Shown one piece after another: positions 44,801 to 55,579 of a stretch of DNA of 64,000 nucleotides. How positions within the stretch are numbered: position 1 is the first letter of the stretch; each line of letters opens with the position of its first letter. A program made the translations under genes and the position numbers. Below the pieces are notes generated by a model. That model was not told the DNA's origin and ran no database searches. It worked only from the letters and a program-made list of their open reading frames with translations. This DNA is from Oegoconia quadripuncta (lineage: Eukaryota > Arthropoda > Insecta > Lepidoptera > Autostichidae): contig OX438741.1 in assembly GCA_949316235.1 (NCBI GenBank), forward strand, positions 9,600,124 to 9,664,123, written 5' to 3'.

Positions 44801-47800
44801 TTACAAAAGATTTTGGCGGCTTCTTGTGGGAACCCGAAAGCTCCGTTACGCACTTTAATTTACACTTCCCTTCACCTGTACACCAACACTAACGTTTGCT
44901 GCACAATATTCTGCCATTATTAAGCTTCAAAAGTTAGAATGCACAAATTTTAAGACTTATAAAGAAAAATGCTACTTCACTCGCCGAGTTCCCGCCAAAA
45001 AGCCGAAATAGAAGTTATTGGCATAGCTAGTTTAATTTTTTTTTACGGGCCGGAGATTGATATGCGACAGGCGGGAATCCTAGGGTTCCTCATGCGAAAT
45101 TTATTTTGAACTCATATTTGTACAAATAGGCTACAAAGGCGGCCGTCAAATGACACAGCGGGTTATATGGTTTAGAAAAAAAAAAAAAAACTACCTAGGT
45201 ATGCCAATACCTTCTATTTCACTTACCTAATATACCCTATTTTTTTTCCTTACGGTAAAAAAAACTCATCCAGTATATTTTGCCTAACTAGGTAACAAAA
45301 TCTATAAAATACATATAAAGTCTTGGTAAAGATTTTATTGACCTTATAACAAATGGGGCGGTATAACAAGTGATATCCCGAATATCAAAGTTTGGTGTTC
45401 CAATTAACTCTTGAAACAACATCCACGGTTCGCCTTTCGAAATATACAGAAACATACCTACATGTGACTGAGGATGAGTATATCGCCGTTGTTCCATAGA
45501 TGTTTTTGTTGGACAGGCCCTTGTCGCCTTTTACGACACGAAAAGAGGAGTCGGTCTTATTCTACTTCGCAGAGGGGAGAAAATGGCCATGAATGAACAA
45601 TTGACAACCCGCAAAAGTTATGTGTTCCTATTCTTTTTTTAAATATCTATTCGAAATTTAAACTGAGCCACTAGGCCCCGCATTGACTGATGGGCCCGTA
45701 TTGTAAATGGTCCGATTCGGTATTAAAAAAAAAATTTCGAATGCGCTTTTGTTCACGGAAACGCATTCGAAGTTTGAATCTTTTCGAAGTTTGAATGTTG
45801 TCGAACTATTTAGAACACGGGGGCTGGAGCGCAAAACTATCATTTTGCTATATGCAATAAAAAAGAATCATTTTAGTGCCTAGGTACAGTACTATATTAA
45901 ATTCTGTGACCTAGGTTTTCCTACATTTATAATGCCGTATAGGACCTCTGCGATTTTTGAGACTCCTATAGTTATACCTAAGTACCCTCAGTCGACTTTT
46001 TAACCGCCTGTCCCAGGAAGGAGAGTTATATTTAGGGGTGTATGGTATGTATGCATGAAGTTTTCTATGTTACCTACCTTTAGCCTAAACGGCTTCACCG
46101 ATTTTGATGGGCAAGATATCGTTAGGTTCTTTTTGGTTCAGAGTATCTTAGAATAGGTACCTATATTTTAAATAATCCAACATGGCGCCCGTAAAATATT
46201 AAATAATAATATGTTGGAGACTAATTCCCGGCGCGTAAAACTTTCAATGTGCTCCAAGCAATAAACAAAAGACTGAGGCCAAGTAGGCAGAGCACAGTTT
46301 AAACCACGAAGAAAATACAAAGTACGTATTTTACTACCTATACATTTTCCAGCATATTATGTGGTATAGGGAATACGCGATATAATGAGACACATAGAGC
46401 AGTACAGACCCTAACCTCAGTCGACTTTTCATGAGACTGTTTAATCAGAAAAGGGTTGAATGGCGCGAAAATTTTGTTCTGGTTCTACCCTCTGCATCAA
46501 TTTCACTTCACACTTATTTCAGCAAATATTTTCAGACATCCTGGAGGGCTGTCTATTTATGTACCCTCCGAACTACGGCTCCATCGCCGGCAAGAGTTAC
46601 CTCGATACCGTAGAGCTACATGATGACAGGTTCACGTGCAACGCGGCGGGAGGAGCAAAGGTAAACCAAACCATTCGAAATATAATTAACGAAGCTGTTA
46701 AACGAGACTGCAAGGGATTTATCTTTGTTTACTAGATATATAAACTCTCCTGCACCTAAAAGTGACACCCTCAGTCTAGCGCGCATATGCCATACGTCCA
46801 TTACTCCCGTGGACCCACCAGTGGGTCTCCGCAGTGGGTCCACGAGTCTGGTAAGAGAATTTCGGCTCTTTGTCAGTAGCAGAATCTACTTAGGTAGTTA
46901 TCAATGTTAATAGCACTGTTGTATTCCGGTTGTCAGTCCCCCAAATAAGATGCGAGTTTCCGGGTCAGTACGCTTCCACCTTCGGCCTCATCTTCACTTA
47001 ACATCAAGTGTGATTTAGGTAAAGTGCTAACCCGTTGTGCATTAAAAAAAGAACTAAGTGGGAATTAGTCGGTGTATACGGCCAAACGATTCCGACTCAC
47101 ATCAGCCCCCTCGAACCTGGTCTTTCAGAACCTGCCAGCGCACCATTCACCTACGAACTTTTTTAAAATATGACGAAACGGTCTTAGACAATTTTTTTCC
47201 CCTTAGACATAACACACAACGCCATCTAGTTCCACAGTAAGCAATTACATATACCCCTAGCGGGATTCGAACCCGCAACCTTTTGGTATAGTGGCCAGAG
47301 TTGCTAACCACTACACCAAACAGGTAGTCTATTGCGTATGGACCGGGTCGTTAAAACAATCAAAATGGCACCAATGAGATGTGAATGTTAACTCAGCTAC
47401 ATGTCTACTTCGTTCACCAACCGGCATTGCATCAAAAGCCGAGTTGTGTGGTGAACAACTGCACCAATTATAACAGAAAACTGACAAAAAGAGGCCTGGA
47501 GTATATTCAAGTAATATCAAACATAGGTAACTCGTTAAACTAGTAAATGGGTATACCCGCGAAACAGATTTGTTCGCGAGACCAGAACATATAAGTCGAT
47601 GTATTTTTTTTTATTCACAACGGGTTGGTACTTGACCTAAATCACAACTGATGTTAAGTGAAGATGAGGTCGATGGTGGAAGCGTACCTACTGACCCGGA
47701 AACCCCAACACATTTGGGGGACTGGCTATCTTATCTTTGACAAACACAACAATTCTATTAACATTGTTACTTGGCGGCAGATTTAGATAAGATGGTGGTA

Positions 47801-48735
47801 GCTAGCCAGGCGGACATTTAAAATGGCCTACCACCAACCAAACTGAGTACTTAAACATGAACCCCGCTGGGGATCGAACCCGCAACCTCCGAATCGTAAA
47901 CCCAACGTTGTTTACATTGAGCCACGGAGGCGGTTGAAATGTGTATACCTATCTACGGCTCTTTTCAAAGCCAGTTGATCAGGATTAGTTGACCTGGTCG
48001 CTGGAAGTTGTTGAAAACAGACCGCTTCTAATCTGTTGCTCTGGAAGACTATTGAGGAGGCATATCCTGTGGCTCATGTGATGATGATGATTGGACCTTC
48101 CCTCTAACTAATCCCAAATATTAGGTCCTTACCTATGAAATTAGCGTTCTGTATGAAGAATTTCATTAAGACTGTTTTCTCCATACAAACATTTTTGTTT
48201 TTTTTTTTGGGAACGGCAAATCCAAATTTAGCTAAACTTTGTGTGTATTATCGGATAACATTAAGTTAAGTATAGGCAGCGTTAATTTTTAAAAGTAACC
48301 ACTTTATAAAAGTTTCAGCGAATCTAAGAAATGATTATGGGAAGCACATGAAAAGAGCTTTGTTCAAATTTTTTTTATTACGTGATTTAGCCCGGAAATT
48401 AAAAAATATTTCATGTGAAACCTTGAAATAATATTCCATTTTCCAAATAAAAAACAAATTTGGATATAGCTTTGAAATCATATGTACAAGAAAAAAACTC
48501 CTATTTCATAGGTAAAGACCCAATATTAACTTATAGCAGGATGAAGAACAGAACACTGGCCGAACGATAGTAATAATTGCCGTTTCAGGGCCTGTACTGG
48601 TATCCGTCGTGGATGGGTGCGATGCCCCACCACCCCTACCCATCGCTAGTGGAGGAGAAAGGCGCCTACGACCCGCCTGGCGCATTCTACCCCCACCAAA
48701 GTTACGATATGGACGAAATCGACGAAAACAAATAG
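35836..48735 (+). CDS. Secreted 12-cysteine protein, paralog B (9 exons, family not recognised)
   Basis: Coding exons: 35836-35904, 37114-37284, 38230-38440, 40105-40336, 42142-42331, 43943-44042, 44330-44443, 46536-46660 and 48589-48735. All junctions are GT-AG and phases agree; 1359 nt, 452 aa. Signal peptide: MDAFIRACALLLFVLCVFW. Exon lengths equal those of paralog A for exons 1 (69), 2 (171), 4 (232), 5 (190) and 6 (100). In exon 2, 43 of 57 residues are identical, and all twelve cysteines are kept. Exon 3 corresponds to paralog A exons 3 plus 4 without the intron. The C-terminus is acidic (YDMDEIDENK), unlike the hydrophobic end of A. The exon 2 acceptor was set at 37113 because it gives the same four residues before IRNHPCC as in A. 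AATAAA is at 49016-49021. Function unknown; predicted extracellular. Confidence 0.87.
36000..37110. other. Intron 1 of paralog B with an unassigned open frame
   Basis: The - strand frame 36714-36526 (MVITSITPINFAIDEVCGHI, then EEENSGDVAEQSANLVG) has a protein-like composition, and similar-looking but frame-broken sequence extends upstream. No splice sites or relatives are recognised. It is most likely an old mobile-element remnant. Confidence 0.3.
38535..39360 (+). repeat. Element E with long inverted arms and an inserted LINE tail
   Basis: The left arm AAATGTTTTCTAATAAATCG, then TAGCTTGCTTTAGATATAA pairs in inverted sense with TTATTACTAAATACCTATAC at 39290-39355. The interior has AAATTTCACCGAGGACAAAT. 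A LINE tail (38690-38790, GTGTGTCAGGATCGTAGCAA) interrupts the left half. Confidence 0.6.
39860..40051 (+). repeat. GC-rich 37-bp minisatellite
   Basis: The unit GCTCCTCGCGGCTTCC starts at 39934, 39971 and 40008, a 37-base period, with more diverged units before. It sits in intron 3 of paralog B, ending about 50 bases before the exon 4 acceptor. Open frames on both strands here are products of the repeat, not genes. Confidence 0.9.
40514..41210 (+). mobile_element. 5'-truncated LINE in intron 4 of paralog B
   Basis: Starts at RLVYFSYFHSILTYGILLWG and continues LQKRAVRAIYKLGPRVSLR. A frame break follows near 40790, then VSRLHKVTKSFKG and the 3' UTR with the hairpin at 41058-41081 and a TTTGAT-type tail. 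Same family as 590-1590, same orientation as the gene. Confidence 0.85.
42395..42705 (-). mobile_element. SINE type B'
   Basis: On the - strand, GACCTGTTTGGTGTAGTGC, box B GGTTCGAATCCC, body to AACTAGATGGCACTGTGTG. A short extra fragment of the same family flanks its 3' side (42350-42420). Confidence 0.85.
42715..42862 (-). mobile_element. SINE type B'-like head fragment
   Basis: Inverted head GACCTGTTTGGTGCAGAGCC with a short internal insertion, and a mutated box B (GGCTTCGAATCCC). Truncated 3' end. Confidence 0.65.
43020..43450 (+). repeat. Common lepidopteran dispersed repeat
   Basis: Contains CGCCTAAACGGCTGGACGTA and GGCGAAACGGATGAACGGAT, then TTTATCCCGATAAAGTG. It is related to 7080-7300. 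Confidence 0.6.
43565..43873 (+). mobile_element. SINE type A
   Basis: Starts inside the head (ACATTGGGTTTACGATTCGG) and runs to AACCTGTCATGCATAAAAAA. It is in the intron before exon 6 of paralog B. Confidence 0.85.
44135..44215 (-). mobile_element. SINE type B', 3' fragment
   Basis: Inverted body with AACTAGATGGCGCTGTGTGT and CCATCTGGTATCTATAATAC. Confidence 0.7.
44608..45004 (-). mobile_element. Retroposon with 12-bp target duplication and AAG tail
   Basis: The direct repeat GAAATAGAAGTT lies at 44596-44607 and 45005-45016. On the - strand it starts GGCTTTTTGGCGGGAACTCG and ends in an AAGAAGAAG tail. It shares its 5' part with 2231-2565 and 2655-2870. No convincing tRNA box A is visible. 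Confidence 0.8.
45405..45570 (+). repeat. Dispersed repeat, related to 11046-11300
   Basis: GAAACAACATCCACGGTTCG and TTGTCGCCTTTTACGACACG. Confidence 0.55.
45990..46200 (+). repeat. Common lepidopteran repeat, related to 27050-27300
   Basis: CCGCCTGTCCCAGGAAGGAG, then GCCTAAACGGCTTCACCGAT and CAACATGGCGCCCGTAAAAT. Confidence 0.55.
46905..47050 (+). mobile_element. SINE type A, 3' fragment
   Basis: Runs from TAGCACTGTTGTATTCCGGT to AACCCGTTGTGCATTAAAAA; the head is missing. Confidence 0.75.
47205..47332 (-). mobile_element. SINE type B', internally deleted
   Basis: Inverted head CTGTTTGGTGTAGTGGTTAG and box B GGTTCGAATCCC joined directly to the 3' end AACTAGATGGCGTTGTGTG. Confidence 0.75.
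47607..47937 (-). mobile_element. SINE type A, inverted
   Basis: The T tract at 47607-47614 is the tail. The head at 47937-47870 reads CCGCCTCCGTGGCTCAATGT with box B GGTTCGATCCC. Confidence 0.87.
48121..48524 (-). mobile_element. TA-flanked MITE, copy 3
   Basis: Opposite orientation to copies 1 and 2. It ends TTAGGTCCTTACCTATGAAA and, inverted, TTGGGTCTTTACCTATGAAA, with TA on both sides. It lies about 60 bases before the last exon of paralog B. Confidence 0.78.
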
Positions 48736-50050
48736 TTTTAGGTATAGGTATTATATTTAGTATTTCAAAATGCTGAGTTTCCTTTCTAAGGTCACAATCC
48801 ATCAACAGCCTTGCGTCCCTGCTGCTTGAGTACAACCTTAACAGTGAAGTGGGCCCTCGCCCACGGCCTAGAGGGGTAAAGTACCCAACTATTACTAAAA
48901 ATCATAAGTTTTTATAGTAAATATAACATTCATAGGAATACTTCTAGCAATCTTTACTACAAGACTTCAGAAAGGTATTATTTTCGTAAAAGATTTTACA
49001 TCACACAGGTTACAAAATAAAAACCATTTTTTTAATATGATATAATTATATTATATTAAAAAAAAAACACTACATTTTGAGTTTGATTTTGTATTCTCTG
49101 AAATAAGATATGATAAATGTATTTCTCATTAAAAACTTAGCCTAATTACGTACATTTATAACCTGTGTACATAATATATGTTTTGGTAAATTTGGAAATA
49201 ATAATACCTATGTGCTGATCGAAAAAACGGTTTGTTGAGGATCGGCATGATGCGAAGAGTGCCGTGCCTGCAATGAAGCGCATGGCAATCTTTTCTAATT
49301 GGCGATCTGCATTCCCTTTCACGCTGGGCCTTACACGATTATGTTCCCCGCCCCCCGAACTCCCTTCTTCTTGTATGTCGTGTTTGAACGCATTACATCG
49401 GTTTAACTTAAAATTAAGCTTTTTATTATCAAATTCTGATAATCTCCTCAACACGGTTGCTATAATTTAATCTGACGCTGGATAAGAAAATTTAATGGAA
49501 CATTGTTTTAGAAGGAAACTACATGAGTGGCTTGTCACACAAATGTTTTTATTCCATTATCATAATTTATCTATCGTAATTAAAGAATAATATTTAAAGT
49601 CTTAATTAAGGAATATTCACCTTGACATTAATTTTATCTATATTAACATTATTTCTAGACATTGAATTTTGCATTCTTGTTTTTTCCCAGTTAAGGTGTT
49701 GTTTATGAGATATATATTATTTACTTGAGTGGTACCAGCATCGATTTTCATAATTATAGCATGACATAATAGTTAATATGTTCTTGAATATATAATATCT
49801 TTAAAACTAAGACTATTGCCAACTTTTTTTTATAATCCTTGGACTTGAGTCTTCTAGACATGGCAGTCCCATCGTGCCCTGACCAAGATTCACTGATGGG
49901 AAAAACATATTATACAATAATCTAGCCGCTATTGATCCAGGTTTACCCAAAATTTATGGGGTCAAAACTACATCTTGTTTACTCAGCTTTCATTTCCTCA
50001 TCAATGTATCTCTTTCATTTCGGTTTCTAGCACTCTCTATCAACAAGACT
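48736..50050. other. 3' flank of paralog B and intergenic DNA
   Basis: AATAAA is at 49016-49021. The - strand frame 49454-49146 (KLNRCNAFKHDIQEEGSSGG, QLEKIAMRFIAGTALFA) looks protein-like and could be a relic of a DNA transposon, but no domain is certain. Nothing else is assignable. Confidence 0.4.
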
Positions 50051-50052
50051 TA

Positions 50053-50382
50053 AACCGCCTCCGTGGCTGAATGTAAACAACATAATGTTTACGATTCGGA
50101 GGTCGCGGGTTCGATCCCCAGCGGGGACATGTTTAGTACTCTGTTTGGTGGTGGTAGGGCATTTTAAATGTCCGCCTGACTAGCTACCACCATCTTATCT
50201 AAGTCTGCCGCCAAGCAGCATTGTTAATAGCATTGATATGTTCAGATTGTCAGAGATAAGATAGCCAGTCCTCCAAATGTGTTGGGGTTTTCAGGTCAGT
50301 ACGCTTCCACCTTCGACCTCATCTTCGCACACTCATCAGGTGTGATTGAGATTAAGTGTTAACCCGTTGAGCATAAAAAAAG
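50053..50382 (+). mobile_element. SINE type A
   Basis: Full length, from ACCGCCTCCGTGGCTGAATG to AACCCGTTGAGCATAAAAAA. Confidence 0.87.
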
Positions 50383-50814
50383 GACAAGTTTTGGTCATCG
50401 TCAACTACTCCACAAGACTTCATAGTTAGGAGTGTCAGCTCTTTTAATCAGATATCCAAACTTGTTTGATGGATAGTGACCGGAACGTACTCTTAACAGC
50501 TAACTTAATCGTCTACTGAACAACATCAAACCAAGTTACCTGATTGCTAACATCAATTACCTAATTATATGCCTATACGTATATCAATTTTAATAGAAAT
50601 GAATGTGTATTTATGCGAATGAGAAATGTAAAATATTGTTTTTATACCTATTTATCTCAATTAAAGAAACACCTATATAAGGTCTAACAAAATTATCCCG
50701 ACAAACGTTGCAGAGTGTATGTATAAAATGTACCTATTACGAAAAAAATAAAACATTACAGATTTTATTAAAAAAAAAAAAAATTTAGAAATGTAAATTT
50801 TGTGAGTTGGACCT

Positions 50815-51000
50815 TAATGGCCGCGCGCTCTAAGTACTTTGCTACAAACACACAAACACGTTCCGCGGTATCTTTGAAGACACCGAAAGGCGACCACTCG
50901 CCACTCGCCACTCGCCGCTCGCCGCTCGCCGCTCGCCGCCGGCGCTTGCTGTGATTGGTTGCGCTCTGTGCCCCGCCACCCCCATTGGCGTCTTCCATAG
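50815..51000 (-). repeat. GC-rich segment with CGCCGCT/CGCCACT heptamer repeats
   Basis: Tandem 7-mers run from 50890 to about 50942. Reading the - strand, the segment ends in a long A-rich/T-rich tract near 50770, which could be a retroposed tail or a promoter CpG island. No gene starts here that I can see. Confidence 0.5.
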
Positions 51001-52507
51001 GAACGTTTCCTTTTATTCTCATTGATAAAATAAGGTACAATCGAAATGAAGTAACTCTGTTAATGTGTATTTTCATTTGCACTTACATTTATTTTTTTTA
51101 CTCGGAAACAAAATTTTTAAGTCTAGCTTTTTAATGAATATATTATTTTATGTACGTGCAATTGCCAAAGTTTGTCGGGTTAATTTTGTTAGACCCTATA
51201 TACAATATCTGGTCACCCATTCAAGGACTGAACCGCGACAGACATAGCTTAACTTCACTAATCGAAAACGAATAGCGAATGCGGCTGCGCCACGAGTGCT
51301 TCGATATTTGTTGTTTAAATACAGTATATTTTATTTTATTCAGGTCAACTAACGGCTACACAATACAGTTATATTTTATAATCTTATATGTAGACAATGG
51401 AGGTCATTGTGTAACCAACTCCGTTATCCACGACAATTGTATATTGTATTATATTGTAGTACTTACTATACAATATACTATGTAGTAATACAATACAATA
51501 TTAGTTACATAAATATATAGAAACTCCAAATTCCTAACTGGTTTCCTTTTTAAGGTTGACCCCATATTAAAAATAGTCTAAAACATAACTTATTTTAGAA
51601 AAGATAAATTTGATATTTATCTGTACTCCACTCAATGAGCTCTAAAACATTGACATCTTTATGAATAAGAAAAAAAAATAACTAAAATTCAAATCCAATT
51701 TTGGTTTTAGGCCAATATATTTCTGGTCTCAACTCATTCCGATTACCCACTAGATATCAGTGACATACGGATGAACAGCCAGCAATAGAGCTCCGTTTTG
51801 CCCTTCTGTTACAGAATCCCAACAATGTCGTTCCGGCTCACAAAAGTACGCATGTGGTACTAAATAAATATACTAGCAATTATGACTGATGTATATCCAC
51901 TATACTTGTGTTCGTATAGATAGGCGGCCGCACGATGATCGCAACACCACCAATTTAATTCCAATAATTCCAAAAAGCGTAAAATTTCCTGATTGTTTGC
52001 AAGATAGAATAGGTACCATCAGTAATAAAATAAAAATGTATTCTAACCATTCTGTAGCTTGTTTTAAGTATAGTATATAGGATTTATGTCACCTTACCGT
52101 GTTGTGTGTGCACATGTCGTCAGCGTTTCTAATTTTATACCATTGCAACTTAATTAATCTCACATTGAACGATTGTATTCGGTTCGTTTTCTTTGTCAAT
52201 AAAGACACGCTATAAGGAGTCGCAGTGTTATCCTTTCAAGGATGCAACTTTTGCTCTGTCCCTGCTATTGCCCAGCCATAATCGACAAGAGGCTATTTAC
52301 GGAACCGGCGTGGATGTGATTTTTACATATCGAAGAAGATTGAGAATACTACTGTGATTACGCCTTTTTATTATAGTCAAGAAAGAAGAAAGAACGGTAA
52401 TGATATCCCTACTCAACAAGTGACTGTTCTGCTGGCTATATCTAACAAACAGCACTGGCGGCGTCCATATTGAAAAGTTAGGGTGTAAGCAATTATATTA
52501 CTTGGAA

Positions 52508-52830
52508 GTTCATAATTAAACGGAAACTATGTGCCAAAGGCTATTATAAAATTTCTGACTATCTGGATGATAAGAATGCGTGGACATGAACCGCTCGCCA
52601 TTATCCAGTATATTTTATTCTTATTTTCTTTGTCGAATCCTAAATTTTACAATTAGGTATCTCAAATTATATTTGTATTGACTTATTTAAAAAGAGCAAC
52701 CCTGGAGTTTCTTGCTCGTTCTTCTCTGGGGAGACTGCCTAGTGAATGAGCGATAACTGTATGTCATGACGATTTCAAATGTTATTCTTATAACTTACGA
52801 AATAAAAACATTTTTGATTTTGATTTTTTC
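52508..52830 (+). mobile_element. LINE 3' tail
   Basis: Begins within the RT C-terminus (AKGYYKISDYLDDKNAWT). It has the hairpin at 52694-52717 and a TTTTGAT tail near 52815-52830. Same family as 590-1590. Confidence 0.8.
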
Positions 52831-52834
52831 AATA

Positions 52835-54935
52835 TGTACGGGATTACATGGGCAAAAGCCCGCTGACGTTTTTGAAGCCAAGCGACTGTATAGACGTGTA
52901 TTCTCCTTCGACATCTTCATAGTCAGCACTATACTCAGTTTAGTAGTATGTCAGAGTACATATACGCTGTTACTTTGCTTGTGTCACAGCTGGGAAACAT
53001 CGAACGCGAACGACTTCCGCAGAAACAGCATGCATTAGCGGGACTATATCAAAGGAGTTAGTGAGATCACGTTTACTTCAAGAAGAACACAGGAAAGTCC
53101 ACAATGAGAATAGCGTTAATAATGTGACCTTTGTTTCGATATGAAAAACTATAATTTGTGAATTTTGTAAGCGCGCTGGACATGTAAAGCAAAAATGCTT
53201 TAAGCTAAAACGCTTGAAAAAGGGCGAATAACGTTCAAACCAATAACATACTTTATTTGTGTCTGCGGCTGCTTTAGCACTTCATAACGAGGAATTGTGG
53301 ATTCAGGATACTGTACACAGTTCACATATGTAACATAAACGTTCTGGACTTTAAAACGTCTAATTGTACTCTTTTCAGTATTGTGCCTTGTAACATGTAT
53401 ATTCTCTTTTTGTGCAATAAAGTGTACTTGTAATAAATTGTCTAAAAATCAAGTGTCAGTAGCTACTAATAAAAAACTTGATAGTTACCGTACAGGTACT
53501 ATACTATAACATAATGATACTTGTAAGGTTGCTGATGTTAATCGTGTCTTCCGGTTCTACAGATGCTGGCGTCAGATTTTAATGTAAAAGATTTAGACAC
53601 CATAAAGAAATATATCGGTATTAATGTAACTTTCTAAGGGCATTTCAAGACTTGACCAGTCCGAGTATATAAAAGCTTTGCTCAAGCGTTTCGGCAAGGA
53701 AAAATGTAAGACAAGTGTCTAGACCTATTCTTGTAAATCATAAATTATTACTGTGAAAATAAAAAAAAAATTGTGATGATACATATCATAGGATGCTTTA
53801 TGTACTTGTCTGTATGTACCTACTTGACCGGATATCTCATATATCTGGAGTTTACTTCGCCAATTTAATAAAAGGTTTGACAAAAGTTATTGGCAGGCAG
53901 CTAAGTATGTGTGTATAACGATATTTAGCAGGGACACTTGACTATTCTTGGTAAGTAACAAAGTGAATTTGGCTGCTTTTGGCGACGCCGATTGGGCCAA
54001 TAATCTCATGGATCATAAATCATATACGGGATTTGTTGTGAAATTAGGAAACACGATAAATTGGGAGTGACGCAAATAACGATCAGCAAACAACTTCAAG
54101 CACTGAAGCTGAATACTTGGCGAGCAGTATGTCGAAGTTACTTCCAGTCGAACTGTTTACAAAGACAATCAAAGTGCTCACAAGCGTTTGGGTGCATTAT
54201 GGCCAATTCGCAAAATGTCCAGTGCGCTCAAAATGTTCAATTCTCACAACATCCAAATCGTAATTTGTCCAATTAGCAAATTGACCATTTCGCAAATTAG
54301 CCAATAAAAATTACAATCGTTAATTAGGTATAGATCCTCGAATAGATAGATGGAGATAGATTTTTACATTTTCACCTTAATATTTTAGGTGGGATTTCTA
54401 TATGTGAAAATACTAAAAAATACTATTTCTAGATAGGCACTAGGTACCCATAATTATGTTGATTCTATTTTACAAAAATACTTAACTACCTTATTACTAC
54501 GTGATTTTTAATTAATTAACATGTTAAAGATTTAACAGCCCAAATTATTTTTATACAGATTTGTGATTTATTTCTAAAAGTGTTGATCAAAAACGCCTCT
54601 CGTAATCTTGGACCAATTGCGATATGGACTAATTGCGAACTGGACCAATTGAAAATTGGACAGTTGGACATTTTGCGAATTGAACATAATGCGCTCAAAC
54701 GCTCACAAGCTTTTGGAAACTGGAGACCACTGTCATAAACGTACTAAACATTGATTTATGACATCATTTTATAAAAGATCTTGTTCAGAATAAACTTGCA
54801 AATGTAAAAATTTTACATTGAATGATTGCTGATGTTTTAACTAAACCGTTGAGCTCTGTTAAAGATGTTGAATTTATAAGCAGAATGAATCTGAAATAAT
54901 GTGTATTTGCTATATAACTGTTGTAATATACTCAA
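52835..54935 (+). pseudogene. Decayed Ty1/copia retrotransposon, interrupted
   Basis: Broken but ordered coding pieces: a CCHC knuckle (CEFCKRAGHVKQKC, 53156-53197); RT-like ASDFNVKDLDTIKKYIGINV and then YIKALLKRFGKEKCKTSV (53575-53720); RNase H-like AAFGDADWANNLMDHKSYTG and then FVVKLGNTINW (53972-54065); and a C-terminal ADVLTKPLSSV (54830-54865). The order gag, RT, RNase H is that of copia elements. Many stops and frameshifts mean it is inactive. A 519-base element (54184-54702) is inserted between RNase H and the C-terminus. No LTR pair was confirmed. Confidence 0.75.
54184..54702. mobile_element. Inverted-repeat element with TCACAA duplication
   Basis: The termini match over 37 bases with four mismatches (GCGTTTGGGTGCATTATG, then CAATTCGCAAAATGTCC). 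The 6-base repeat TCACAA lies at 54178-54183 and 54703-54708, and removing the insert joins copia sequence cleanly (GTGCTCACAAGCTTTTGG). Arms are built of variants of CAATTCGCAAAATGTCC. Confidence 0.8.
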
Positions 54936-55194
54936 ATGTTAGGTATATTATAAATAAATATAAAGTCAAGTATGTATATGTATGAATGGTAGTCATAAAT
55001 ATAAGGGCACGTATTTTTTGTGTAGTGTTTCTACTGTATGAGTACCTCTCTATTGCATCTACTGCCATAATGTAGAGCCAGGATTTGTAATTTTTATGGC
55101 ATATATTGTATATGGCATAGTTAAGGTGAAGTATATTATTCTTTCCATTAATCGAAAAAGCATGCTGTCCTCATCTACCACCCTGAACCCCTCA

Positions 55195-55410
55195 AGAACA
55201 AACGTCGCTTGAACAATATCCGCCCTTCTATTCGCCTCAGCAGCAGTTTTGCGTACCGATTCTTTGGTTTTCTAGGCAACTTTCTGTACAACAAAATTAA
55301 CAACATCCTGTCAATATATCCCTTAACAAAACATGAATTTAAATGCTCTGTTGCCCGATGGTTACAATCACTTGATTATAATCAGACTGAAGATCTCAAT
55401 GTTGCTTAAG
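55195..55410 (+). mobile_element. Probable LINE RT C-terminal remnant
   Basis: The frame reads RRLNNIRPSIRLSSSFAYRF, then FLYNKINNILSIYPLTKHEF and KCSVARWLQSLDY. It has the basic start, the F..NK.N middle and the FK..V..WL end typical of RT C-termini. Confidence 0.5.
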
Positions 55411-55579
55411 CACATTAATTTAGTTTACACCTTAAGCATGATTACTGTTTGTTTTAAAATAAGTGTGGGAGATTGTGAGCTCTGGAACGCAACTATAAAT
55501 CATCCCACACGCTCACACTTAGATTAGCCTTTCTGCTGTGCAGTGGTGCTGTGTCAAATTAAACCCGAATTAATATTAA

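Noticed and set aside
52085..52300. Possible 5' LTR of the copia relic (TGTTGTGTGTGCACATG ... AATAAAGACACGC)
   Set aside because: No matching 3' copy was found near 54900-55100, so an LTR cannot be supported.
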